DNA from: a virus
DNA length: 43,864 nucleotides
Reading direction: 5' to 3' (one strand)
IMG/VR virus record: IMGVR_UViG_3300008113_000286
Location: 1-43,864 of that record
Shown here piece by piece: positions 31,455 through 40,588 of this stretch. The position numbers and the translations under genes are program-made. Position 1 is the stretch's first letter. Each line of letters opens with the position of its first letter. The notes below the pieces were generated by a model. That model was not told the origin of the DNA, ran no database searches, and saw only the letters and a list, made by a program, of their open reading frames with translations.

Positions 31455-33226
31455 ACAATATCTACATCGTTTGCATAGCTAGTGAAGCCGTTTTCTTTGA
31501 CAACACGTAGCACTTGATTAACACGATTTGTTAAATCGTCTCTATGACTAATTAAGAAAATGTTTTTATCACGTTCACGGGCCATCTTTTTAAGGATAGC
31601 AATTGAACTTTCAACTCCGCTAGCATCCATGCCGCTGTCTACTAACTCGTCAATAAACAGTAAATTAATACCTTGATACAAGTTTTCCCAAACATCACGG
31701 AAAGAAAAACTTAGACTTAGAATCAAACGATTACGCTCGCCTCTAGATAAGTTATCAAAGTCTAGATCCTGCCCAAGCTGTGTGATCAAAACTGTTAAAT
31801 CGTTTTGAAATTTAACTTGATGCGGTAATCCGATCCGATCTAGATAGTAAGTTAATCGATTGTTTAAGAAACTTAGATTTTGATCGATGATCTTTTTGCG
31901 AATAAATGAATCTTTGTTAGTCAGCAGCTTTAACAAGAACTCTTGATGGTCTTTTAATCTTGTTAAGTTATTAATATTATCCCAATCAATGACCTGTACT
32001 GCTGTATTTTTAAGTTCGTCTACTTGATCTTGATAGGGATCTGCTTCTGCGGCTTTTGCCTTAGCGTCTTTTTCTAAATTATCAAGAGTGTTTTTATGAT
32101 TTAATGCTTGTTCTAAAGTATCGTAGGTAACTTTAGGACAATCTGCTAGTGGCCCTAGTAAAGTTAATGCTTCTTTAAACTCTGCAAGTTCTTGTTCAAA
32201 GCCTGCAACTGCTTGACTGCTTTCGTTGCGTTGTGTTTGTTTAGCAGAAACCATTGTTTCGTGCTTCTCGTCATGCACATCTTGTCCACAACTATGGCAC
32301 TTGTGTTCTGCAAGCAATAAAATTTCTTGATCTAGCTTGTCTAAAACACGTTGTTCTTTATCTAATGTAGTTTGTTGTCTAGCAATCAATGAAGTAATGC
32401 TGTCTACATCTTTACGATGCTTGTTCCACTCAATTAATGCACGTTGATCTGCAATCTCTTTATCGATGTCAATGCTTTGCATTGTCTTGATGTCTTTGTT
32501 TAGACGTGCAACAGCTTCACTATTAGTCTGCAACCATAGTTTTTGCTTGCGTTCAAGTGAGTCGATGCTAAGTTGAATCTTGTCGTTGCTTACTTTGATT
32601 GTTTCAATCTTGGTATTTTCTTGTGAGATAAGATCTTTGTTGATACGGATGCCTTCTTTAAGTGCATCTGCTTTCTCACTAAGGATAGTAATACCTAATA
32701 GCTGTTCGATGATAGCACGTTGATCTGCTGCCTTCATAGACAAGAATGGTTCGGTGTATGTGTTCAACGCAAGAATATGTTTGAACATATCATGTGTCAT
32801 TCCGAATACTTCTTCAATTGCTTTCTGCGTTTCACGTGAATCGCCTTGGCTTTCGTCTTGATCTTGTGCTTTTAATTCTAAACCGTTGATTGTAAACTTC
32901 AATAAGTTGGGTTTACGACCGCGTTCAATCTTATAATCGATGCCGTCCTTTTCAAAGCTCATAGTAACTAGCATGGCTTTGCTGTTGATCTTATTAACTA
33001 AGTTGTCTTTCTTAATGTTTGTTAATGCATTGCCGTAGATAGCATAGCTAAGACCGTTAATAATAGTAGTCTTACCGGTGCCGTTGCGTGATCCGCTGCC
33101 ATCTCCGCCTAGGTCTAAGTTCTCACCTAGTACTAAAGTTAAATGTCCTTTGTCAAAACTAACAGCCTGGGTTTGATTACCCACGCTCATAAAGTTCTTA
33201 ACAGTTAAATTCTTAATTTTGATCAT
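31451..33226 (-). CDS. 46: Recombination nuclease ATPase subunit (gp46-like, Rad50/SbcC family)
   Basis: A 591-aa SMC-type ATPase. It has a Walker A S-R-N-G-T-G-K-T at residues 46-53, long coiled coils on both sides of a zinc hook C-H-S-C near residue 308, the signature L-S-R-G-E-R-N-R, Walker B L-L-F-I-D-E-L and a C-terminal I-S-H-R-D switch. With gp47 it forms the T4 recombination nuclease that resects double-strand ends for recombination-dependent replication and helps degrade host DNA. Its ATG overlaps the gp47 stop by 4 nt, matching the tight stoichiometric coupling expected for the complex. Confidence 0.95.
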   Translation of the reverse strand: MIKIKNLTVKNFMSVGNQTQAVSFDKGHLTLVLGENLDLGGDGSGSRNGTGKTTIINGLSYAIYGNALTNIKKDNLVNKINSKAMLVTMSFEKDGIDYKIERGRKPNLLKFTINGLELKAQDQDESQGDSRETQKAIEEVFGMTHDMFKHILALNTYTEPFLSMKAADQRAIIEQLLGITILSEKADALKEGIRINKDLISQENTKIETIKVSNDKIQLSIDSLERKQKLWLQTNSEAVARLNKDIKTMQSIDIDKEIADQRALIEWNKHRKDVDSITSLIARQQTTLDKEQRVLDKLDQEILLLAEHKCHSCGQDVHDEKHETMVSAKQTQRNESSQAVAGFEQELAEFKEALTLLGPLADCPKVTYDTLEQALNHKNTLDNLEKDAKAKAAEADPYQDQVDELKNTAVQVIDWDNINNLTRLKDHQEFLLKLLTNKDSFIRKKIIDQNLSFLNNRLTYYLDRIGLPHQVKFQNDLTVLITQLGQDLDFDNLSRGERNRLILSLSFSFRDVWENLYQGINLLFIDELVDSGMDASGVESSIAILKKMARERDKNIFLISHRDDLTNRVNQVLRVVKENGFTSYANDVDIV

Positions 33227-34233
33227 AGGTTATGGTAAATGTCCAGCAATAGGTTCTTGTCAAAGGCATCGGATTCGATGGTTGTTAGTTGATTAACAAC
33301 AATAGTGTCAACACTTTCAAATGTAATGTCGCCTACAAATGCGTTATCACCTACTTCTTCTTTTTGCGGAATTAACATCAGCTCTCTTAAGCTGAATTGT
33401 TTCATAAATGTTTCTTTGATAAAGTTTGCTTCTTCAAAGCTTAGTGGCAAATCAATGTTTACCCTGGCATGCATCTTATCTCGCAGATGCTTTTCTGGTT
33501 CGTCGAGTAGCTGACTTAGTTTGAATACTCTAAATACAGGTTGATCCGGCCAAGTCTTGTATTGTGGCTTACCTCCCCACTCTAAGATCATCATACCACG
33601 ATCGTCGTCGCCTGCATCTGCGTAGTTATGTGGGAAAGCATTGCCCATATAGACAATGTTTCCGCGTTCTTGACGCTTATGGAAGTGTCCAGTAAACACG
33701 TATTCTTGATTTACAAAGTGATTACTTTGTAATTGTCCGTGATCGGGCATTTGTACCATGGCATTCATATAGAAACTAGGTAGTTCTAAGTGTCCAAAGA
33801 TATAACGACTCTTAAGTTTTTCAACATGTTTCCACTCGTCAGCAATCAACCAAGGCATGATAGTTACATCGCCTTCGGTAATTGCTTCGTTGACTAGAAC
33901 AATGTTTGGAAATAATCGTCCAAACTCTAAACTGTGGATCTCACGTTTGTCTTTGTAAAACATATCGTGATTGCCGGTGATGACATAGACTTTCTCAAAG
34001 CTAGCATTGAGTCGTTCTAGATTAGATACTGTATAATTCATAGTACTCACGTCAGTGGTACTACGGTTGTGATGCCAGTCACCTAAGAAGATGCAAGTTT
34101 CTGCGCCTTCTGCTTTAGCAGTATCACAAAACCATTTAACAAAGTCTTCGCAATCTTGGTTATGAATTCTACTACCGCTTTTAAGTCCAAAGTGGATATC
34201 GGTGAAACAGGCTACTTTTTTAAATAATGACAT
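33223..34233 (-). CDS. 47: Recombination nuclease subunit (gp47-like, Mre11/SbcD family)
   Basis: A 336-aa calcineurin-like phosphoesterase. The metal-binding motifs are visible: F-T-D-I-H-F-G (Asp12, His14), F-L-G-D-W-H-H-N (Asp52), T-G-N-H-D (Asn88, His89), I-F-G-H-L-E and T-G-H-F-H. It pairs with gp46 for end resection. It has a strong AAAGGAGATC ribosome site that lies in the 3' arm of an 8-bp inverted repeat whose 5' arm overlaps the gp55 stop codon, so its translation may depend on gp55 translation. Gene order gp55-gp47-gp46 recalls T4. Confidence 0.95.
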   Translation of the reverse strand: MSLFKKVACFTDIHFGLKSGSRIHNQDCEDFVKWFCDTAKAEGAETCIFLGDWHHNRSTTDVSTMNYTVSNLERLNASFEKVYVITGNHDMFYKDKREIHSLEFGRLFPNIVLVNEAITEGDVTIMPWLIADEWKHVEKLKSRYIFGHLELPSFYMNAMVQMPDHGQLQSNHFVNQEYVFTGHFHKRQERGNIVYMGNAFPHNYADAGDDDRGMMILEWGGKPQYKTWPDQPVFRVFKLSQLLDEPEKHLRDKMHARVNIDLPLSFEEANFIKETFMKQFSLRELMLIPQKEEVGDNAFVGDITFESVDTIVVNQLTTIESDAFDKNLLLDIYHNL

Positions 34234-34279
34234 ATTGATCTCCTTTTACATTGTACTACCTTACAACGAGAAGATCAAT
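34234..34279 (-). promoter_or_regulatory. Hairpin that may hide the gp47 ribosome site
   Basis: On the minus strand ATTGATCT (34279-34272) and AGATCAAT (34241-34234) form an 8-bp stem, with an inner TTGTA / TACAA stem. The 3' arm includes part of the AGGAG ribosome site and ends directly at the gp47 ATG, while the 5' arm includes the gp55 TGA stop. Confidence 0.55.
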
Positions 34280-35126
34280 CCCAATCGCTGCCGTCTACTG
34301 ACCCTGTGCTAACGCCACCACCGGGCATTCCGGTACCTGAGTTTTGTCTTGTCCAACTCGGATTCATTCCGTTCATTTCTAAAATATCGTCTCTAATGTT
34401 TTGATTTCGTTTTTCAATGTTAATGATTCTAACAAACGAATTAGTAACAGCAGCAGTATAGTACGCAAATGGATTATTTGATTTTGACTCATCGAATTGA
34501 AGACCAATTTGTGTAAGTTGAAGAATGGCCTGTCCACGCATTTCGTCGTTGTAGGTATACCCGCGGACGTTTCCTCTAGTTGCATATCTTTCACATAACT
34601 TAATAAACATGCGAGCTAGATTATTAGTCATCTTGCCGTGTTCTTTGTTAAATTCGCCGAGCTGTACATCACCTTTCCAGTGACTCTTTCCTACACAAAC
34701 TAGGTTATCATTTTCGTCAAACTTCCAATGCTGGAATGGGGGGAAGTTTACCTTCTCGTGACTGTCTGCCCTAGACTTTACAGTCTTCTTTCGACCCGGT
34801 GCAAGGGGAACATGATCAAAGGTCATTACTCTAAACACTACATCTTGCTTGCCGACTTTCTTATAGTCGACTTCAAAGTTTTTCTGCATTGCTTTCTTGT
34901 CTGTTAACAACGCCTGCTCGTGCAGTTGTTTGCCTAGTTTAACAGCTTTTGCACGTTTTGCTTCGGCAATAGTTCGGATATTAATTTTACTTAGGTCCGT
35001 GACAATCAGGTCATAATTATGATAGTCAGGATTAATAAAGGAGCAATATGTGTTCTTGCTTAAATGGATTTCTTTTAGTAGATCTTTGTTTGTTAAGTAC
35101 TTAATCTTCGGTATTGTTATTGTCAT
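34275..35126 (-). CDS. 55: Late-transcription sigma factor (gp55-like)
   Basis: A 283-aa protein, larger than T4 gp55 (185 aa) because of an N-terminal extension of about 90-100 residues (K-I-K-Y-L-T-N-K-D-L). The conserved core C-E-R-Y-A-T-R, R-G-Y-T-Y-N-D-E-M, Q-I-G-L-Q-F-D-E-S-K-S-N-N-P-F-A-Y-Y-T and I-I-N-I-E-K-R-N is typical of the T4 late sigma family (sigma-region-2-like). gp55 replaces sigma70 on host polymerase and recognises the TATAAATA late promoter, matching the ATAAATA cores found in this window. The C-terminus is Gly/Ser-rich and ends G-S-D-W-D. The ribosome site GAGG is 13 nt from the ATG, so expression may be modest. Confidence 0.93.
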   Translation of the reverse strand: MTITIPKIKYLTNKDLLKEIHLSKNTYCSFINPDYHNYDLIVTDLSKINIRTIAEAKRAKAVKLGKQLHEQALLTDKKAMQKNFEVDYKKVGKQDVVFRVMTFDHVPLAPGRKKTVKSRADSHEKVNFPPFQHWKFDENDNLVCVGKSHWKGDVQLGEFNKEHGKMTNNLARMFIKLCERYATRGNVRGYTYNDEMRGQAILQLTQIGLQFDESKSNNPFAYYTAAVTNSFVRIINIEKRNQNIRDDILEMNGMNPSWTRQNSGTGMPGGGVSTGSVDGSDWD

Positions 35127-35174
35127 TAAAAATGTATCCTCAGTTACTTATAATAATAGCACATTTTACTACGA

Positions 35175-35181
35175 ATAAATA
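35175..35181 (+). promoter_or_regulatory. Late promoter core ATAAATA for the baseplate operon
   Basis: The plus-strand sequence CGAATAAATAGAG carries an exact late core 29 nt upstream of the ATG at 35210. It would drive the gp48/54-gp53-hub-gp5-gp25-gp6 operon, which has gaps no longer than 46 nt. Confidence 0.65.
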
Positions 35182-35209
35182 GAGTAAACAGGAACTAATA
35201 TAACCAATT

Positions 35210-36388
35210 ATGGCACTCCCAGTTAATCCTTTATCAAAACTCATTGGCCTAGCCAGCGCCAGTGTTGCTGCGTCTCAAAGTCCCGCTAGCACCGACGGTA
35301 GCGCCTATGGTGCAGTTACTTCATCGTTGGGCACAGCTTCACAGAAAGCTGCGTTGGACTCACAGATATCAGCGGCCAGCGGCGGCCTTAACTCTCCGTT
35401 AAACGGCGTCACAGGTGGCGGCCGATATAATATTGAAAATTGGACAGGTACACTGTCTATGACTTCGGGACAAAATGCTGCTAACCAAACAGCAGTTGGC
35501 GGCATCCGAGGTTCACTAAACAACGGAACCGAATCGGTTGGAACTATTTCTAATTCTGGTGCAAGTGCCACTGATGCTATTGCTGCTCTAACAGGCGGTG
35601 GTAGTAATGGTGGTAGTAGTGGTAACGGTGGTGGCGGTAGTAGCGGCGGAATTGGATCCGGGCTTGCAAAGCTAGCAGGTGCATTAGGTGCCGCAGCCGC
35701 AGCCGCCGGGCAAATTAACAATTTAATAAGTCTTGCTCGTGGGTTCAATTTACCTAGCGGTGCAGAGTTGTTTAAGACCTTAAACAAAGTAAAGATTACT
35801 CCGTCGATTGAAGGCGACTGGCGGGTACGACTAAACTGTGATTTTGACACACTGTTTGGCAAAGGAACTTTTTCTAGATTAACAGACACTGCCGGAATGG
35901 TGTTTCCTTTTACACCTAACATGTCTATCAGCAGCAAAGCAACCTATTCTACTATTGATCCAGTACACAGTAACTTTCCCTTTCAAGCATACAAGAATAG
36001 TGCAATTGAAGATATTCAAATATCCGGGGATTTTCCATGTGAAAACGAAAAGGATGCAGAATACTATCTTGAAGCGACTATGTTTTTAAGATCTGCTACA
36101 AAAATGTTTTATGGTTCTGGAAACTTTGCCGGTAACCCGCCAATCATTTGTCAACTATCTGGATATGGCCCGCAGATACTAAACACTGTGCCTGTGGTCG
36201 TTAAGTCTTTCTCAATGGAACTCAAAGACGATGTCAACTATATTAAGGTTACAAAGAATGGTAAATTGAATTGGGTTCCAGTAATATCAACTATCTCAAT
36301 TACAGTATCTCCAGTTTACAACAGAGAGCGTCTAAGAAAATTCAGCCTGCAAGATTTTGCTGCTGGAAAAGAAATAGGAATCATGTAA
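35210..36388 (+). CDS. 48: Baseplate tail-tube cap/initiator protein (gp48/gp54-like)
   Basis: A 392-aa protein starting MALPVNPLSKLIGLASAS. The first 155 residues are a Ser/Gly/Ala-rich, low-complexity region with a Gly-Gly-Gly-Ser type linker. Residues about 175-392 form the conserved domain: W-R-V-R-L-N-C-D-F, then V-F-P-F-T-P-N-M-S-I, H-S-N-F-P-F-Q-A-Y-K-N-S, D-F-P-C-E-N-E-K-D-A-E-Y-Y and V-V-V-K-S-F-S-M-E-L. This matches the T4-type proteins that cap the baseplate hub and initiate the tail tube. T4 has two related proteins here (gp48 and gp54), and I cannot separate them by sequence alone. First gene of the baseplate operon. Confidence 0.8.
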   Translation: MALPVNPLSKLIGLASASVAASQSPASTDGSAYGAVTSSLGTASQKAALDSQISAASGGLNSPLNGVTGGGRYNIENWTGTLSMTSGQNAANQTAVGGIRGSLNNGTESVGTISNSGASATDAIAALTGGGSNGGSSGNGGGGSSGGIGSGLAKLAGALGAAAAAAGQINNLISLARGFNLPSGAELFKTLNKVKITPSIEGDWRVRLNCDFDTLFGKGTFSRLTDTAGMVFPFTPNMSISSKATYSTIDPVHSNFPFQAYKNSAIEDIQISGDFPCENEKDAEYYLEATMFLRSATKMFYGSGNFAGNPPIICQLSGYGPQILNTVPVVVKSFSMELKDDVNYIKVTKNGKLNWVPVISTISITVSPVYNRERLRKFSLQDFAAGKEIGIM

Positions 36389-36389
36389 G

Positions 36390-36689
36390 ATGGCTACATA
36401 TAGAAATAATAGTCCTTGGTTCACCACAGCGCAAAATAACTTGTATCTTGAAACACTTAACATCCGTCCGGTGCCTTCAGAACCGGATGATTTTTTGTAT
36501 GCAATTGAGCAGCAATATAAATTTAGACCAGACTTATTAGCATATGATCTTTACGGTGATTCAAAACTGTGGTGGGTGTTTACACAGCGTAATATGAATA
36601 TATTAAAGGATCCTATTTTTGATTTTACAGCAGGTACTAGAATTTATTTGCCTAAGAAATCTAATCTTTCACAATTCTTAGGAGTCTAA
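36390..36689 (+). CDS. 53: Baseplate wedge protein (gp53-like)
   Basis: A 99-aa protein starting MATYRNNSPWFTTAQNN. The core L-L-A-Y-D-L-Y-G-D-S-K-L-W-W-V-F-T-Q-R-N and D-P-I-F-D-F-T-A-G-T-R-I-Y-L-P is diagnostic of the gp53 family (LysM-like fold), a small protein that joins wedges in the T4 baseplate. It is shorter than T4 gp53 (196 aa), keeping the LysM-like part. It starts 1 nt after the preceding stop codon. Confidence 0.92.
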   Translation: MATYRNNSPWFTTAQNNLYLETLNIRPVPSEPDDFLYAIEQQYKFRPDLLAYDLYGDSKLWWVFTQRNMNILKDPIFDFTAGTRIYLPKKSNLSQFLGV

Positions 36690-36690
36690 G

Positions 36691-39015
36691 TTGCCAATTA
36701 GTGTTTACAGCCCCCAGGTAGCTGCACCTGCAACTAAAGTATCGCAGGGTTCTGCAACAGTTACTACTAATGAAAGACCCGCAGCCGCAGCCGCACCTGT
36801 GCAACAAAATGCAGACGGTTCTAAATCTGCCCCACCTTCGTCTGGAAATACTAACAATGCTTCATCTAGTAGCGGAGGTGGAGGCAGCGCACAGACTTAT
36901 TCCCCATCATACATATCTGAATTAGTAGGTAATCCATTAGATAACTTTGCATCATATGCTCCGTTATGGACGCTGGCTGTTTTAACTCCTAAACAATTTA
37001 ACGATCCAACATCATACAGATCTGATGACGCTAGTTTTGCAGGTAATTCATACTTTGATGCAGCAGGTAATGTTGTTAAGTCTGGCGTTGTTTTCTCTTC
37101 GGCGGGAAGATACGATCAGTATAGAGTTAACACTGAATATGGTGCCCCGGAATATTTTGTTAATAACTTTGTTATGAATTCTGTGATTGCTCCAACCGGT
37201 AAAACAGGCAACTCAAATGCTATTAAATTCTCATTTGATATTTTTGAACCCTACTCAATGGGTCTGTTATTACAAAGTTTACAGAACGCTGCTATTAAAG
37301 CTGGTTATGCCAGCTACCTTGATAATACTCCGTATTTGTTAAGATTGGATTTCGTTGGATATACTGATGACGGCACTCCTTCAAAGATTCAACGATCTAA
37401 ATTCTTTACCTGCAAGTTGTTATCAGTTAAGTTCGATGTTACAGAATCAGGCAGCAATTATAAAGTTGAAGCTATTCCATATAATCATCAAGCTTTTGGC
37501 AAAGTAACAAATACATTATATAAAGACTATACTTTGATCGGCGGAAGCATTCAAGAATTATTAGCCACTGGTGAACAATCACTATCGGCAATTTTAAATA
37601 AAGAACAAGAAGATAATGTAGCCAACGCAAAAAATCAAGCTAAGGCTAATGAGTATGTTTTTGTATTTCCTAAAGATGCACACGATTCAATTGGCGTTAC
37701 TGTTACTGCAACAGCCGGCGACGGCGGTGCAACAAGTAACAAGTTTCAATACAAGCCGATTACTGTAAAAGCTCCACCTGCAGAAACAACAGACTTTGGC
37801 AACAACATGATTGGCGATTCTGATATGGGGTTTACCGCAGGCTCGGGCGGAACTTATCCGGCTAGTAAAGAAGCTGACGTCTATGACGAAGACACAGGCA
37901 GATTTGATAAATCAAAAGTTCAATTAAATGCTACTAAACGCCAGTTCCAGTTTACTCAAGGGCAAACGATTACACACATTATTACACAATTAATATTAAG
38001 TAGTTCTTTTGCTAAAAATGCGTTAACTGAAGCAAAGTTAAAACCGGACGGTACTATTACTTGGTTTAAAATTGATGTTCAAATACAGTTAAAAGAATAC
38101 GATGTGCTTGCTAAGGATTTTGCTAAAAAAATAATTTATAGAATTGTTCCATATTCTGTTCACTCGAGCGTGTTTCAAAATCCAACAGCAACTCCTGTGG
38201 GATATAAACAGTTAGAAAAAAAGATTGCTAAAAGATACGATTACATCTACACAGGACAAAATAATAGTATTATTAAATTTGATCTGCAATTTAATACTTC
38301 TTTCTTTGCAGGTGCAAATCCGTCGAGTCCGGAAAAGTCCGGCAATGTTGCTAACCCCGGATCTAGTAGCTCTTCCAAAGAAGAAAACACAAAATATGCA
38401 GCAGTTGCTGGATCTGGAGCAGCGGCACAAACTGCACTAACTGGCATGGCACCGGTTAAGAACGACCCAGCACTATTGGACAAACAATATTCAGGCGGTT
38501 CTGGAGATTCTACTCCAGAAAAGAAAGTAGCAGAATCATTTCAACGTAGTTTTTTAAACAGCGGCGACATGATTACCTGCGGCATTGAATTAATAGGTGA
38601 TCCTTACTGGATGGTTGACAGTGGTATTGGCAATTACATTGCTAAGAAAGTAACAGATGCAGTTACAGAAGACGGTACTATGACCTATGATGGTAGTGAT
38701 GTATACACATATATTACATTTAGAACTCCGTCGGACGTTTTAGAAGGCACTGGATTAATGGGATTTCCTAACCAGGGCAAAGTAAGTGGCTTTAGTGGAA
38801 TTTATAAAGTACTTTCGTGTGAAAGTAGATTCACAGACGGCAAATTTACACAACAATTAAAACTTGTAAGAATGCCCGGTCAAGCAACAGACTTCAATCT
38901 TGAGAAACAACCTGCAGAAAATAGATCTAGTGTATTCCAGGTTGTACCAATCGGTGTAGTAACGAATGTAGATGATACTACTACGCCTGCAAATAATACG
39001 GATACCGCAGCATGA
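36691..39015 (+). CDS. Baseplate hub protein (gp27-like position)
   Basis: A 774-aa protein with a TTG start (M-P-I-S-V-Y-S), supported by TTAGGAG a few bases upstream and a 1-nt gap from gp53. Residues 20-75 are an Ala/Ser/Gly linker. The following region has N-F-V-M-N-S-V-I-A-P and D-I-F-E-P-Y-S-M-G-L, then F-D-V-T-E-S-G-S-N-Y-K-V-E-A-I-P-Y-N. Later segments F-Q-F-T-Q-G-Q-T-I-T, Y-R-I-V-P-Y-S-V-H and R-Y-D-Y-I-Y-T-G-Q-N are typical of large hub proteins that sit next to gp5 in aquatic T4-like phages. Position between gp53 and gp5 suggests it takes the place of gp27. It overlaps gp5 by 4 nt (ATGA). Confidence 0.7.
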   Translation: MPISVYSPQVAAPATKVSQGSATVTTNERPAAAAAPVQQNADGSKSAPPSSGNTNNASSSSGGGGSAQTYSPSYISELVGNPLDNFASYAPLWTLAVLTPKQFNDPTSYRSDDASFAGNSYFDAAGNVVKSGVVFSSAGRYDQYRVNTEYGAPEYFVNNFVMNSVIAPTGKTGNSNAIKFSFDIFEPYSMGLLLQSLQNAAIKAGYASYLDNTPYLLRLDFVGYTDDGTPSKIQRSKFFTCKLLSVKFDVTESGSNYKVEAIPYNHQAFGKVTNTLYKDYTLIGGSIQELLATGEQSLSAILNKEQEDNVANAKNQAKANEYVFVFPKDAHDSIGVTVTATAGDGGATSNKFQYKPITVKAPPAETTDFGNNMIGDSDMGFTAGSGGTYPASKEADVYDEDTGRFDKSKVQLNATKRQFQFTQGQTITHIITQLILSSSFAKNALTEAKLKPDGTITWFKIDVQIQLKEYDVLAKDFAKKIIYRIVPYSVHSSVFQNPTATPVGYKQLEKKIAKRYDYIYTGQNNSIIKFDLQFNTSFFAGANPSSPEKSGNVANPGSSSSSKEENTKYAAVAGSGAAAQTALTGMAPVKNDPALLDKQYSGGSGDSTPEKKVAESFQRSFLNSGDMITCGIELIGDPYWMVDSGIGNYIAKKVTDAVTEDGTMTYDGSDVYTYITFRTPSDVLEGTGLMGFPNQGKVSGFSGIYKVLSCESRFTDGKFTQQLKLVRMPGQATDFNLEKQPAENRSSVFQVVPIGVVTNVDDTTTPANNTDTAA

Positions 39016-40586
39016 GTAATTCAAATACAGACACTAGACCGTCAGCCGCTGTCAGCGGTAAGAAGAATATGGGGCCTGGAATCTATAAGGCCACAGTTGT
39101 TGGTCACATGGATCCTAGTTACATGGGTGGTCTTAAAGTTGTTTTGCAAAAAGAGCAAGGCAATGATAAAAACAGAGAAGGTCAGCAGTTTCTTATTAAA
39201 TGTGCTAGTCCGTTCTATGGGGCCACTGATTTTAATCACCAAGGCGAAAATCTAGCTTCAGAAACAGACGGTGCCACAGGCTTTAACGACACACAAAAAT
39301 CCTACGGTATGTGGTTTGTTCCGCCTGATATCGGCGGAACAGTTCTTTGCGTATTTGTCAACGGTGACCCTGGCGAAGGGTACTGGATTGCTTGTGTCCC
39401 AGACAAATTTGCTAACCACATGATTCCTGCTATTGGCGGAAGTTTAGATTTAGATATTAGTGCCGACGACAAAAAGAAATACAGTACCGATATGCCCTTA
39501 CCCGTTGGAGAGATCAACAGGCTTGTCAACGATTTAACAAAAAATGAAAGTATTGGCACTATTAAAAAGCCGGTGCACCCTATTGCTGATAGATTTTTAG
39601 AGCAGGGGTTGTTAGAAGATGACTGCCGCGGAACTAGCCCATCTAATGTAAGACGCAGTTTGCCTAATATGTTGTTTGGTATTAGCACTCCTGGTCCGTT
39701 AGATCAAGAAGGTAAAAAGAAAAACATTGGCAGTTCGGATAAACCACAGCCAGTAAGTCGATTGGGCGGCACACAGATTGTCATGGATGACGGTGACGAT
39801 CAGTATCAACGTAAAAAACCCGCCAGCGAGGGTGGTGTAGAATATGCAGATACACTGGCAAAAGAAAAAGGCCAGCCTAATATTCCTTATAGTGAATATT
39901 TCCGTATTAGAACTCGTACTGGTCATCAGCTATTAATGCACAACAGTGAGGATTTAATTTACATTGGCAATGCCAAAGGTACTACCTGGATTGAACTAAC
40001 TGCCAACGGTAAAATTGATATATTTGCAGAAGATAGTATTAGTATTCATACTCGAAATGATATTAACTTTCGTGCAGATCGTGACGTGAACATTGAAGCA
40101 GGTCGCAACATTAATATGCGAGCCGAGTCTGGTAGATTCCAGTTAGATGTGTTTACGGACTACAATATAACAGTTGGACAAAACGGTAAAATTACCGTAG
40201 GCAAAGAATACGAAACAGTAGTAGGCGGGAGCACTAAACTTACCACTACAAATAATTATGACGTTAACACCGGTAAATCAAATGCGTTTACAGCAGGGTC
40301 AAACACTGACATACTAAGCTCAGGATACCATACAGAACAAGCCGCCCGTATTGATATGAACGGTCCAAAAGCTAAAGCAGCCGTAGCGGCCAAGCCTATT
40401 AATCCTTTGATACTAAGAGAAAACTTTATCACAGACACAACATTGGGCTGGGAAAAGAAATATCAAGACACAAAAACATTGTCAAGCATTATGCGTAGAG
40501 TACCTATGCACGAACCTTGGCTAGGGCACGAAAACTTTGCTCCTAATATTTGGACCAAAGAAAATACGGATAGGGAAAAAGAATAA
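39012..40586 (+). CDS. 5: Baseplate central spike protein (gp5-like, no lysozyme domain seen)
   Basis: A 524-aa protein. Residues about 20-140 resemble the gp5/VgrG OB-fold (G-I-Y-K-A-T-V-V-G-H-M-D-P...G-G-L-K-V, W-F-V-P-P-D-I-G-G-T-V-L-C-V-F). A middle region includes R-T-R-T-G-H-Q-L-L-M-H-N, and residues about 330-440 contain beta-helix repeats (I-S-I-H-T-R-N-D-I-N-F-R-A-D-R-D-V-N-I). T4 gp5 has a T4-lysozyme domain between OB-fold and helix; none is visible here, so local peptidoglycan digestion, if any, must come from another protein. The trimeric spike would puncture the outer membrane. Confidence 0.88.
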   Translation: MSNSNTDTRPSAAVSGKKNMGPGIYKATVVGHMDPSYMGGLKVVLQKEQGNDKNREGQQFLIKCASPFYGATDFNHQGENLASETDGATGFNDTQKSYGMWFVPPDIGGTVLCVFVNGDPGEGYWIACVPDKFANHMIPAIGGSLDLDISADDKKKYSTDMPLPVGEINRLVNDLTKNESIGTIKKPVHPIADRFLEQGLLEDDCRGTSPSNVRRSLPNMLFGISTPGPLDQEGKKKNIGSSDKPQPVSRLGGTQIVMDDGDDQYQRKKPASEGGVEYADTLAKEKGQPNIPYSEYFRIRTRTGHQLLMHNSEDLIYIGNAKGTTWIELTANGKIDIFAEDSISIHTRNDINFRADRDVNIEAGRNINMRAESGRFQLDVFTDYNITVGQNGKITVGKEYETVVGGSTKLTTTNNYDVNTGKSNAFTAGSNTDILSSGYHTEQAARIDMNGPKAKAAVAAKPINPLILRENFITDTTLGWEKKYQDTKTLSSIMRRVPMHEPWLGHENFAPNIWTKENTDREKE

Positions 40587-40588
40587 TT

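Noticed and set aside
35305-35937. Open minus-strand frame of 210 codons
   Set aside because: It is antisense to the Gly/Ser-rich part of the gp48/54-like gene and is Pro/Leu-rich as expected for a shadow.
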